Positions 1 to 9,741 of a stretch of 64,000 nt of DNA are shown here, in pieces. Origin of the DNA: Cycas panzhihuaensis. Its lineage: Eukaryota > Cycadophyta. Numbering within the stretch: the first letter of the stretch is position 1; every line of letters begins with the position of its first letter. A program made the position numbers and the translations under genes. The notes beneath the pieces were generated by a model. It had not been told where the DNA came from. It did no database searches and was given only the letters and a program-made list of their open reading frames with translations. Location: NCBI GenBank assembly GCA_023213395.1, contig CM041465.1, positions 138,949,741-139,013,740 of the forward strand, read 5' to 3'.

Positions 1-2419
1 TTGAAATCGAGGAGGGGATGGTGGTCCCACCATCACTCTGATTCAATATTTCATGCTAGTTTTCTAGAGTGAATTGTTGTGCCCAAGTGGTTGATGAAGA
101 TTCTCCATATTGCCTTTCTAGGAATGGAAGGTCGAAGGTTACATACTCATTAAAGGTGATATTCTCTTGAGAAGAAATTGATGCCTTATTAAAGTAGATA
201 TCTTAGCTTGGATATACTTTATTAGTCAGAGGGTCAAAATATATGTAGGCTTTAAAGACTTCACTATAGCCTACTAGAATGCATTTCCTACTTTTGTCAT
301 CCAATTTTTTTCATTTTTCAACTGGGATGTGCATGTATATAGTAGACCCAAAGATTCGAAGGTGTGACACATCAGGCTTATTGCTAGACTAAGCTTATTT
401 TGGTGTCATATTTTTTAGGGCTTTGGAAGGGCTTCTATTAAGAAGATATGCAATGGTATTTACAACTTCTGCCAAGTATTTGTTCGAGACGTTTTTCTCT
501 TTTAGGAGGGACCAAGTCATCTTTGTTATAGTTATATTCTTTCCTTCAGCCACTCCATTAGATTAAGAGGTATATAGAGTGGTCAATTGTCTTTGAATTC
601 CATGCTTCTTGCAGAATTCATTGAATTCATTTGAAGTAAATTCCCCTCCATTATCAATCTTTAGGCATTTAATTTGGCAGTCACTTTTATTTTTGACTTT
701 GCCTTTAAAATTTAAAAGAAGCTAAGTATATCATATTTTAACTTGAGATAGTAAATCCATACTTTCTTTGAGTAGTCTATAAATGTGAGGAAGTAATAGG
801 CTCTTTGAATAGATGACGATGTGAAGGGTCTACATAGGTCATTATGTATCATTTGAGGCTTGTCCCTGGCTCTTGTTGTGCTTAGATTAAATTGTAACAT
901 GTGTTATTTTGCCATATCACAAACAGTACTAGGTTTTTTTAATCTAAGGCAATCCTTTTACCATGTCATATTTGCTTAAATTTAATAAAACATCATAAGA
1001 GAGGTGCCCATATTACAAGTGCTGGAGTTTTTCATTATCAAGAGAAAGAGATACATTCAAAGTTGAGTGAGTTAGTGAGGCTAAAAATTTGTATAATCCC
1101 TTAGTTTTGAGGCCTTCGCCAATCACCTTTTTATTTTTGTATTTGTTAAAGATTATGCATTTATCCCCATAAAAAAGAACTTGAGGTTTATTATCAATGA
1201 GTTGAGATATTGAGAAAAGATTCTTAGTCATCCTAAGCATAGACAAAACTTGCCCAACTTTCTCAAGGCTTGCATTGGGCATGATAATTAGCACTGACCC
1301 CGTCTCTTGAATGTTATGCCTGGTATCATCTCCTAATTCCACTAACTTAGGTTGTGAGAGGCTTCAACTTGTTGAACCAAGATCTTTTATGAATCATGTG
1401 ATGTGATGCTCCAAAGTCAATGAACCAATCATCCTTGCTTTGGTTATCTAGTACAGATGAGAGAGCAATGGTGAACATAGTTTCCTCTTCCTCCTCTCTT
1501 GGTTCAGATGTCTCCTCAATTCTTAACTGTCCTAAGCAACTATTAGATGTAATAATCCCTCTTTTAATGCCAACTTTCCTATGGTAGCAATTAATGGTGA
1601 AGTGACCAAATTTTACATAGTAGAAGCTTATGATCTGTTGTTGACTTCTACCCTTAGAGTATCGTTGCATGGGTGATCTAAAGGAGGACCTTCCCTTGAC
1701 AAGACTAAAACTAATAGGATGACATCTTCCTCAGTTTGAAGATCTACTTGAGCCTGTATTTGAGTTGAAAGTCCCTCAATTGATGGTGCTTCTTCCACGA
1801 AGACTCACTTGGGTGGAGAAGGCATTCTCATGGTCTCCTTCCATGTTAACTTCAATTTGCTCACAATGAAGCAGGAGGCTATAGAATACATCAAAAGTTG
1901 GTTATGTTATATCTATTATCATTAAGTATAAGGTAATGAATGGTTTGAATATAGGAGGTAGCTTGTTAAGCATCAAATCAAGGAGCTTACCATTAGTGTA
2001 GGTAATTCCAACTAAGATGGGATTTCCTTAGATGCTTTTGAAGTGAGCCAAGAAGGATGTAACACTCTCAGATTCAATCATCTTGAGGATAGCTATCTAG
2101 TTTTTTAAGGACATGATATGAACAATATTCTTATGAGCATATAATATTTATAGAGTTATTTAGACATCATGAGGTGAAGTAGCACTCAAGAGATATGGTA
2201 AAACTGAAATTGTAACTAAGAGTGTGATGGCAACAAGAGCAAGACCTCTTTATTTTAGGAAGACTCTTTTTTCTATGGGATCAACAGGTTCTTATTTGAT
2301 AACTTTAGTTTGATCCCATGCTCTTATAATAATGAGGATGGATCTCATTTTGGTTCTCCAAGATTCATAATTATCATTAGTTAAATTTTCAAAGTCTATA
2401 AGCCGAAGAGTAGAAGCCA
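1..2419 (-). pseudogene. Copia-A gag-pol remnant (Ty1/copia), partial
   Basis: This is the degraded polyprotein of a Ty1/copia retrotransposon, read right to left. The gag start is an ATG at about 2419, opening MASTLRLIDFENLT and followed by a W-K-MRS-type motif. A broken zinc knuckle lies near 1585-1630, with its first Cys residues replaced by Tyr or Val. The protease motif WFIDFGASHHM (normally D-S/T-GAS-H-M) is near 1385-1430. The GAG-pre-integrase region is at 1013-1342 and the integrase core DLCRPFTSSS..FIDYSKKVW at 712-900. The integrase C-terminal motif LVGYSEVFKAY is near 245-285. RT and RNase H lie beyond the left edge. Several in-frame stops and frame changes make it non-functional. 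Domain order fixes it as copia; I do not assign a lineage. Confidence 0.88.
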
Positions 2420-3508
2420 TAGTGATAGATTTATCCTACCAACTCTAGATGTGGGATTGCCTAGACTTATAGGCTTATCAATAAATCTCTAGGTGAGATT
2501 CTGGATAGGTAGTTTTGTGGCACTATACGCTAACCACTAAACTATAAATATTTGGCGATTGGTCTGGCTTTCTATTCTAGGATCGGTTTGTGGGTCCTAT
2601 GGGGTCCTTTGATATACCTTTCGATACGTGGAGGCTCAAATCCGTAGGCAAGTTCTGTCTAAGGCTTAGGTATTGGGTCCTTTCAGCTCCCCTCACTTCA
2701 CCCATTGGTTTCAAATACTAATATGCTTAGCCATAAATAATATATCCACTACGATTATTATAGACCTCCAAAGAAGGGTCTCTAAGGCTGGGAATGAGTA
2801 GGTTCCAAGCATAGTTATCTAGTCATGGAATGTAGGGATATCTATCATAGAGGAAAACATATAACAGCCTCAAAATGTAATAACAACTTAATATTGAATA
2901 AGATTCAAATAATAGAAAGATTTTTTAGTAGATAGTGGTATCGTTGTATGATCACATGTACATATGATTGTACGGACCTATTACGAAGGCCAAAATTTTA
3001 AAGTTCGCTAATCTGAATGAAAATGGTCTCAAATGAAGGGCCTTATTGAGCTCTTTCTAGATCTGGACTCAATATTTTGATCGGAGCTACGATCACTGAG
3101 AAAATTAGCCTCAAATTTCAGTATGATGGTTAGGGTTTTTTTGTATTTTTACTCATATCTTCTCAATCTGTTGAGGGAGGGTGTCTAATCATATATCAAG
3201 GGAGAGCTTATTCAAAGTCCTTTCAAATGATATTAGTTTTGCTAAGTATTTTAATTTATACAAAGAGAAACAAGCAAAAGAACAAAGTGGCAGACGCACA
3301 AATTTTAGGCCTATTTTAAGTTGGAAAATGATGAAATTTGATATCAACCCTTTAGAGAAGATGAAAGAGTAGATCAAGACGTTTCTACTAGTCATATTTG
3401 AGGCGATTTTAAGAATTTTTCTTTTTGTTTATACAATTTATGGATCTAATCATACAACCATACATAAGGCCTTTGAGAATAGTACAATTCATACATAGAG
3501 TAAACCTA
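2420..3508 (-). other. Copia-A untranslated leader
   Basis: This 1.1-kb stretch between the primer site and the gag ATG of Copia-A shows no conserved coding signal. A 63-codon open frame at 3181-3372 on the plus strand has no recognisable motif and is treated as chance. The length is long for a copia leader, so a small insertion is possible, but I see no duplication that would mark one. Confidence 0.5.
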
Positions 3509-3520
3509 GCTCTGATACCA
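3509..3520 (-). promoter_or_regulatory. Primer binding site of Copia-A
   Basis: On the minus strand this reads TGGTATCAGAGC, the standard plant copia primer site complementary to the 3' end of initiator methionine tRNA. It lies directly next to the LTR end, which fixes both the LTR boundary and the element's orientation. Confidence 0.9.
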
Positions 3521-3794
3521 TGTTGGCTTAGGGTGCAAACATAGAAAATGAAGATATTAAGTGAAGAATGATCAATTACATTACAATGAGAGCTTATACA
3601 TTCTTATATAGTGAATCACTAACATAAATAGGGTTAGGGTTAGTATCTAACATTTAATGCCAATTAACCTAACATAAAGTTACAATAACTAACATAAAGT
3701 TACAATGACTAATTTAATGTTACATGTATTACTACAATGAGAAGATGACATTATATTGTAACAATAGGGCTATATACTATATAGCATACTAACA
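3521..3794 (-). repeat. 5' LTR of Copia-A
   Basis: The LTR is 274 bp, bounded in plus orientation by TGTTGG and CTAACA, so it starts TG and ends CA on either strand. It lies immediately upstream of the primer site. A minus-strand TATA-like motif, CTATATAAGAA, lies near 3602-3612. The partner 3' LTR is outside the window, so target duplication and LTR divergence cannot be tested here. Confidence 0.8.
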
Positions 3795-5139
3795 CTTTTA
3801 TGTTAAACTAAAAGATCGCTCTATTACAGCCTTGAAAAGGCTAGTCTCCATTCAATGAATAGGGACTTTATACTCTAAGTGGGCTTCCTCTTATATATGA
3901 TTTGAAGCTTTATTATAGCCCTTCAAGTTGGATTCTTACATTCAAAAGATAACTTGATTACTATGTAGGTTAAGATGCCTCAAGTAGTAACCTTGGACTA
4001 GAAACATTCAGTTAAATATTATGTGGTGGGCCTACATTTTATGAATTATAAGCTTGGGGAGTCCAATAATAATCTAACCTAAATTTCTCAAAGGGGTTTA
4101 TTAAGGAAATAGGTTGCAATGGAAGTTTTATATATAAGCAGGGCTTTTAATAAATTCTAGTGCACTTGTAAGCCCACTTAGATGAATCCTTAAAGAGTGG
4201 GGGTTAGTAACAACCAACTTGTAAGATTTTATAGCCATAACATCATCCATAAATATCTTATGAGCCCATTATGAATCTCCTTAAAGACCATTAGTCTATG
4301 CAAAGAACTAAAGCTTATACCTATTTTGTACCATTTCCCTATAATAAGTTAATATGGTGCAACCTTGACAATTAAGGCTTTATATCTAGTCAATAGCACT
4401 CGAATCATTAGGAACTAAATAATTTCATAGAGATGCACTAGTATGGCCTTCACTCTAAATTACCATATATTAAGGAAGTTGTCTTGATTCACTAGTTTCT
4501 AGCTCCCTGGAATCAACTATATACGATTTTTGCTTTCTAATTTAATTGGGTAATATGACGTGATTTGATGTAATAATGTGTACTACCCCTTTTTTATCAC
4601 CACCAATGTTAAACTAAAATCATATGATGACTGAGAAAACTAGCTTTTAAATATGCAAAGCCCAAATTTTCTTTATCTTTTCTCTCTTATAAAAATCTTT
4701 GGTTTACCATAATGCAACATTGTAATTTTCTTCTCAAATTGTAATATTTTTATGTCGTAGTAGTATTTCTTGCCCGAAACCATGGCATTTATTTCACTAA
4801 TGTTGAAGTCTTTATTTTATTGTATTTTGAATGGCTTTAGGTCATGATTTTCTTCACAAACATTGATATTTACTATGATGCCATGGTCTCTCTTATTAGA
4901 AACTATATTTTGGATTATTACATGTTTTGTAGCCTCATACCTTGACATTCTTAAAAGGCCATTTTATTTTATATGGCCTTATAACTTTTCTTATTAGAAT
5001 ATGTGGCATTTATTTTATTAACATGTTGTTTAGATCAATGTAATTGTTGTAGTGTTACATTATGATTTTCTTCTATAAGTTGTGATTTTCTCTAGATTTA
5101 ACACAAATTTTCAAGAAAACTATAGTTTTATATTAATAA
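3795..5139. other. Unassigned AT-rich spacer
   Basis: This 1.3-kb stretch lies between Copia-A and the left end of the Tat element. I see no ORF with a known motif, no LTR ends, no tandem repeat and no RNA gene. It may be older, unrecognisable transposon debris. Confidence 0.6.
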
Positions 5140-5574
5140 TATTTGCTTGAGATTTGGGAGGTCCTAAGCAAACTTGCCCTTAGAGAGAGAGCGAGAGGGG
5201 ATGAAAGAGGAGGAACTGATACATGTGATACCTAACTCAAGGTAAAGCACTACAAGGTGCACCAAGGTAGAAGAAAACTAAACTATAACTCAAGGAGACT
5301 ATGAAGTGATAAAGAAATATAATATAAAGAAGCAAAGAAGAAAAACCTTATAAGGCACCCAACTACTAATTCATCATTCCTTCATGTTAAGATCTTCATG
5401 TATAATGTATGCATGTATTTCATCTATACTTATACCTTAGAGGATACCTTGGAAGGAGTACACCAACTCACCATCTTATAACTAATGATAGATAACCGTT
5501 AAGGGTGTTAACACTAAAAAACAGGATGTGCCCTCTTAGTTCTCCTTATATTACCACTTAAAGAGAAGACTACC
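5140..5574 (-). repeat. Gypsy-T 3' LTR, part A
   Basis: This segment aligns in the same orientation with 45520-45955, sharing for example the stretches around 'actcaaggagacta', 'tatgcatgtatt' and 'agaggatacctt'. The left end is TATTTGCTTGAG, against TGTTCGTTCAAG in the other copy, so the terminal TG has become TA. Similarity stops exactly where the chromovirus LTR begins at 5575. By eye, identity is roughly three quarters with several small indels. Confidence 0.7.
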
Positions 5575-6134
5575 TATAGCAGTCTTACATAATTCCTTTA
5601 GGAAATTTTACAAAAGTAGACAAAATATCTACCAAATGCACTAGCAAAATATCCAATTAAGAGAGCAATAATACAAATCCACTTGAATACTTATGGCATA
5701 CAAATATAAAGTGGTATGAAATAAATATAAACTGAATAGATATAAGATTGCCAAAAGATCCTGCAAATTACTGATGCTAAAGAATCCCTCTTCAAGGCAA
5801 AGTTCCCTCCACAAAGCTCCTCAAAAGGGCTAAAAATATTGCAGTCTAAAACGTTTTCGATGATGATCAAATGAGGCTGCAAATCCTCCTTAAATAAGCA
5901 GCCAAAGGATAGTAGTAGAAGTTGGCTAGAAAAGATGATATTCTTCTTAATACTGCTCAAATAGAAGTCAGCCAGAACTTCTCCAAAAACTAGCTAGTTG
6001 ACTTTAAATGGTCATAACTTTTGATGCAGATGTCAAAATTAACTTTCGTCTAGATTGTTCGAATCGTCGTTTTAGAGACATTCGATTTAAATGGTCATAA
6101 ACTATATTTGTTTACTATATTTTGGAATGCTACA
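5575..6134 (-). repeat. 3' LTR of Gypsy-R
   Basis: The LTR is 560 bp. In plus orientation it begins TATAGCA and ends TGCTACA, a 7-bp terminal inverted repeat with one mismatch. On the minus strand it therefore starts TGTAGCA, immediately after the polypurine tract. The left boundary coincides with the loss of similarity to the Gypsy-T LTR copy, which supports the call independently. It includes a minus-strand 89-codon open frame at 5691-5960 without recognisable motifs. Confidence 0.75.
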
Positions 6135-6149
6135 AGTCCCCCCGCCCTC
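6135..6149 (-). promoter_or_regulatory. Polypurine tract of Gypsy-R
   Basis: The minus strand reads GAGGGCGGGGGGACT directly before the 3' LTR start TGTAGCA. This is the expected plus-strand DNA primer position for a gypsy element and fixes the LTR boundary. Confidence 0.8.
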
Positions 6150-8626
6150 AAAACAGGCTTTACCCTCAAAGCATGGGTAAATTTTGGTATTGCTGTATCC
6201 ATTCTTTAGATTCCCATGTGCCTTCACTGTTGTCCATTACTTTCCATTTGATAAGGTATTTTGTGATTTCATGAGAACACAACCTTTTGGTACATTTATG
6301 AAGGATACCTTCTGGTTCAACTGATAGTCCTCCTTCCTCATCTAATATTGGAAGTTTTGTTTGGATTGGTACCCTTTCTCTTAACTTCCTCCTAAGGTAA
6401 GAAACATGGAATGCATTGTGTATTTAGCAATCTAAGGGAAGCTCTTATTTGTAGGTTATATCTCCAAATTTAGCCAAGATTTTATAGGGTCCAAAAAATT
6501 TTGGTTGAAGTTTATTTTGCCCTGTTTATTTTAGGATATTTTGCTTATAGGGTTGTAATCGCAAAAAAACCCAGTCTCCTACCTTGAATATACACTTCGT
6601 TCTTTGAAGATCAGCTTATTGCTCCATTTGATTACGATCTAAGTTCAAGTTATCTTTTAAGGTATCTAGTATTTGCCTTGATTGTTGATGATACTCTTCG
6701 ATTGATTATACTTTAGATGGTTGGGCCCAATTAAGAATGGATGGCAGTTCAAATCCATATAATGCTTGAAAAGGAGACATCCTGGTAGACGTGTGGTAAG
6801 TTGTATTATACCACCATTATGTTAAATGAAGCCATCTGTACCACTAGTGTGGGCTTTGAGTGGTGAAATTACGTAGATATCCCTTTATGCATTTATTTAC
6901 GGGTTCTATCTGACCATCTGATTGTGAATGATACGTGGAACCCATATTAAGCTTCGTGCCTGCCAATCTGAATAATTCTTGCTATAAATGACTGGTGAAT
7001 TTAGGATCGCGATCGCTAACTATCACTTTTGGAAACCCATGGAGATGATATATCTCCTTAATGAATAACTCTGTTATTTAAGGAGCTTTTGCTGTTGCTT
7101 GAGTTCCCCTAAAATGTGCATATTTAGTTATTTGATCCACGACAACAAAAATGGTATCCTTACCTTCTGATTTTGGTAGCCTCATGATGAAGTCCATAGA
7201 TATCTCCTCCTATCTTTGTTTCAGAATCAGTAGAGGCTGAAGAAGACCTATAACTTTTATATTCTCTCTTCTATTTCTTTGGCAGTGATCACATTCTGTT
7301 ACAAACTTCTGTATTTCTTCTTTCATTCCTTTCGAGAAGAAATTTTCTTGAATTTTATGATAAGTTTTATCTACTCATGTATGGCCTCCCACTGGTGATG
7401 TATGGGCCTCCTCTAAGATCTTTGTTTTGATTGCTACTGCTACAGGCACTAGCATCTTACCTTTTCGGAAGATTAAATTTCTTTGGAGAGAGTACTTGGT
7501 ATTAAGTCCTTTCTTGATTTCTTGCAGCGCCTTTTGAGAATAAGCATCCTCGTTGCAACCTTTGACTAGTTCCTCCGCCCATGCTGGGTTAATTATGGTA
7601 ATGGCTTTTAATGATGCTTTATCCTCTTCATGATCTTGTTAGAAATAATGTTTAATGTGTAATGTGTGTGGGTCCTAGGATAATAAGTGATAGTCCTAAG
7701 TCTTAGGGTCAAAAGGTCATTATAATACTATGTAAAAGGATATAGGTTTATTGGTCAAGTTAGTGGTGTAATGCTATTGGTCAGGACAAAGGTATTTGTC
7801 CCACATGCATTACTTGGGATGTATAGTCTCCCACCTCTTTGGTATATAAAGGTGGTTGAGGTAGTATGTAAGGACATCACATCATCAAGGCTCATATTGA
7901 GTCTTTGGTGCTCTTGGTATGGTAATACATTCTGATCCTGATTATGTTAATCTCTGTTGATGTTATTGATCTTGCTGTTGATGAGTGTTCTCCATGTTAA
8001 GATTTCAACAGATCTTCTGCTACAAATCTTGATAATGTATCTGCTATGATGTTCTCCTTTCCTTTCTTGTAAATTATCAAAAATTTAAATGCTTGTAATT
8101 TGCTCACCCACTTTTATTATTCATATGTTAAAGATTTTTTATTCAAGAAATATTTCAAACTATCATGATCAGTCTTGACGATAAATTTATTTCCTAGCAA
8201 ATATTGTCGCCATTGTTGGAGGGCATGCATAATGGCTAGTATTTCTTTGTCGTATATTCATTTAAGTCACTCACAGCTATTGAGCTTACAACTTTCATAT
8301 GCTAGTGGTCGATCTTCTTGTAATAAAACCACTCCCAACCCAAAATGAAAGGCATCACATTCAATAGTAAAGGGTTTTGAGAATTGTGGTAGTGCAAGGA
8401 ATGGGGCCGTAGTCATAATTGTCTTTAGTTGTTAGAACACTGCTTCCGCTAATTGATCTCATTTAAATGCCTCTTTTCTTATCAAATCTGTTAAAAATGC
8501 TGATATATGAGCATAATCCTTGATAAATTTGCATACAAACTCGACGATCGCTAAGAATCCTCGAACTCTTATAATATTCTTAGGTGTGGCCCAGTTGATA
8601 ATTGCCTTGATCTTCTTTGGGTCAAT
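6150..8626 (-). pseudogene. Gypsy-R pol 3' half: RT end, RNase H, integrase, chromodomain
   Basis: Read right to left. RT tail IDPKKIKAIINWATP lies at about 8580-8625. RNase H (about 8020-8440) has IECDAFHFGLG and TDHDSLKYF. Integrase has a zinc-finger segment with H-H-C-C spacing near 7300-7400, then the catalytic motifs MDFIM (near 7190), SDRDPKF (near 7000) and QSDGQIEPVNK (near 6900), so all three acidic residues are still readable. A GPYKILAKFGD motif follows near 6450. The C-terminal chromodomain (about 6185-6330) contains ILHKC..KYLIKWKVMDNSEGTWE. Chromodomains steer chromovirus integration to marked chromatin. A few stops and the solo LTR at 7637-8010 interrupt the frame. It is one of the better preserved coding regions here. 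Confidence 0.88.
7637..8010 (+). repeat. Solo LTR inside Gypsy-R RNase H/integrase spacer
   Basis: This 374-bp segment starts TGTTAGAA and ends TTTCAACA, and is flanked by a perfect 5-bp target duplication GATCT at 7632-7636 and 8011-8015. Removing it plus one duplication restores the host reading frame across SRFVAED..EEDKA. A TATA box, GGTATATAAAGG, at 7841-7852 sets its transcription direction as plus. The TGTTAGAA end suggests a copia family. No internal sequence remains, so LTR-LTR recombination is the likely origin. Confidence 0.88.
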
Positions 8627-8635
8627 TCACACTCC

Positions 8636-9741
8636 TTCGTGGGGTTGAGGTTAAAGACAGGATTCACCTAATGAGTTGGAATAAAGTTTGGACTCCGAAA
8701 TGGGCCGGAGGCCTCAATCTGAGAAGAATTCCAACTTTTAATGTTACCCTCGGGGCTAAGCTGGGATGGCAGATAGTCAAAGGTAGAGAGAGACTGTGGG
8801 TGAAGATCCTTACACAGAAATATCTTCAAGGGGGTTCTCTCCTTGAAAACTTTGCTTCTCTTGTCGACTCAATCGTATGGAGAAGCATCCTTAAAGCATG
8901 GAATGTGGTAAGAGAAGGTCTGAGATGGAGCCTGGGTGATGGCAGTTCCATAAGGTTTTGGGAGGACGCGTGGTGCAGTGACAAAGGCCTAAAGCATTAC
9001 CCTGATCTTGCACCTATCCAGGCCCCCTGTAAAAGATTATACGGCTCCCTCGTAAAGGATTACTGGACTGGGTCAGGGAGAGTTAGAAGTTGGAGAAACT
9101 TCGAGGAACTTCAGAGGGAGCATTCACTTCACGATGGTCTTTCCAAAATCAAAAGGATTCTGGGCAAAAGCTATATTCCGAAGATGGCCTCCTCGGATAA
9201 TGTAGTGTGGCCCTTAAACCCTTCGGGGGAGTACACTGCCAAACATGGATACCTCTTCCTTTGCCTAGAGAGAGGAGACCAGAGGAATGAGATATTAGAA
9301 GGGGTCTGGAAAATACCACTTACCCCTAAGATTGCAGTTTTTTGGTGGATCTGCCTAAGGAACAAAATTCTTACTGTGGATAACCTTAAAAAGAGAGGAT
9401 CCCACATGACCAACATGTGTATTCTATGCTGCAAAGAAGAAGAAACTATGGACCATATATTCCTTTGGTCTCCCTATTCGAGAGAGGTATGGAGACAATT
9501 ACTGGGCAAACTAGAGGTGAGCTGGACCTTTTCTGAAAATGTAAAGGACCAATGGTTTGGTTGGAAAAGCCCCTTCAGAAGCAAAGTTTTAACCAGTATT
9601 TGGAAAAGTGCATTTCTGATACTATCGTGGAACATGTGGAAGGAAAGAAACAGAAGAATTTTCCAAGGGAGGCAGATGGACCAGTATACTATTGTAACGC
9701 GTTTACGGGGTGATCTTCTATGCTTAGAAGGATGCGACTAA
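8636..9741 (+). pseudogene. LINE ORF2 C-terminal region with zf-RVT domain
   Basis: This open stretch of about 368 codons has no stop. It starts mid-protein with the post-RT motif IHLMSWNKVWTPKWAGGL, a family hallmark (W-x-x-V-x-x-P-K-x-x-G-G-L). A zf-RVT domain follows at about 9220-9500, with FWWICLRNKILTVDNLKKRG and CILCCKEEETMDHIFLWSP; the last expected Cys of the zinc motif reads as Ser. After KERNRRIFQG the frame reaches a TAA at 9739-9741, exactly at the junction with the foreign insertion. The frame resumes past that insertion at 12212. An open frame this long among the wrecks suggests a comparatively recent insertion. Confidence 0.9.

Noticed and set aside
3181-3372. 63-codon plus-strand open frame
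   Set aside because: It lies in the Copia-A leader, overlaps an equally open frame on the other strand, and has no motif.
3629-3643. Telomere-like AGGGTTAGGGTTAG
   Set aside because: Only two units, inside the LTR of Copia-A; no array and no chromosome end.
9171-9434. 87-codon minus-strand frame
   Set aside because: Shadow of the LINE zf-RVT coding region on the plus strand.
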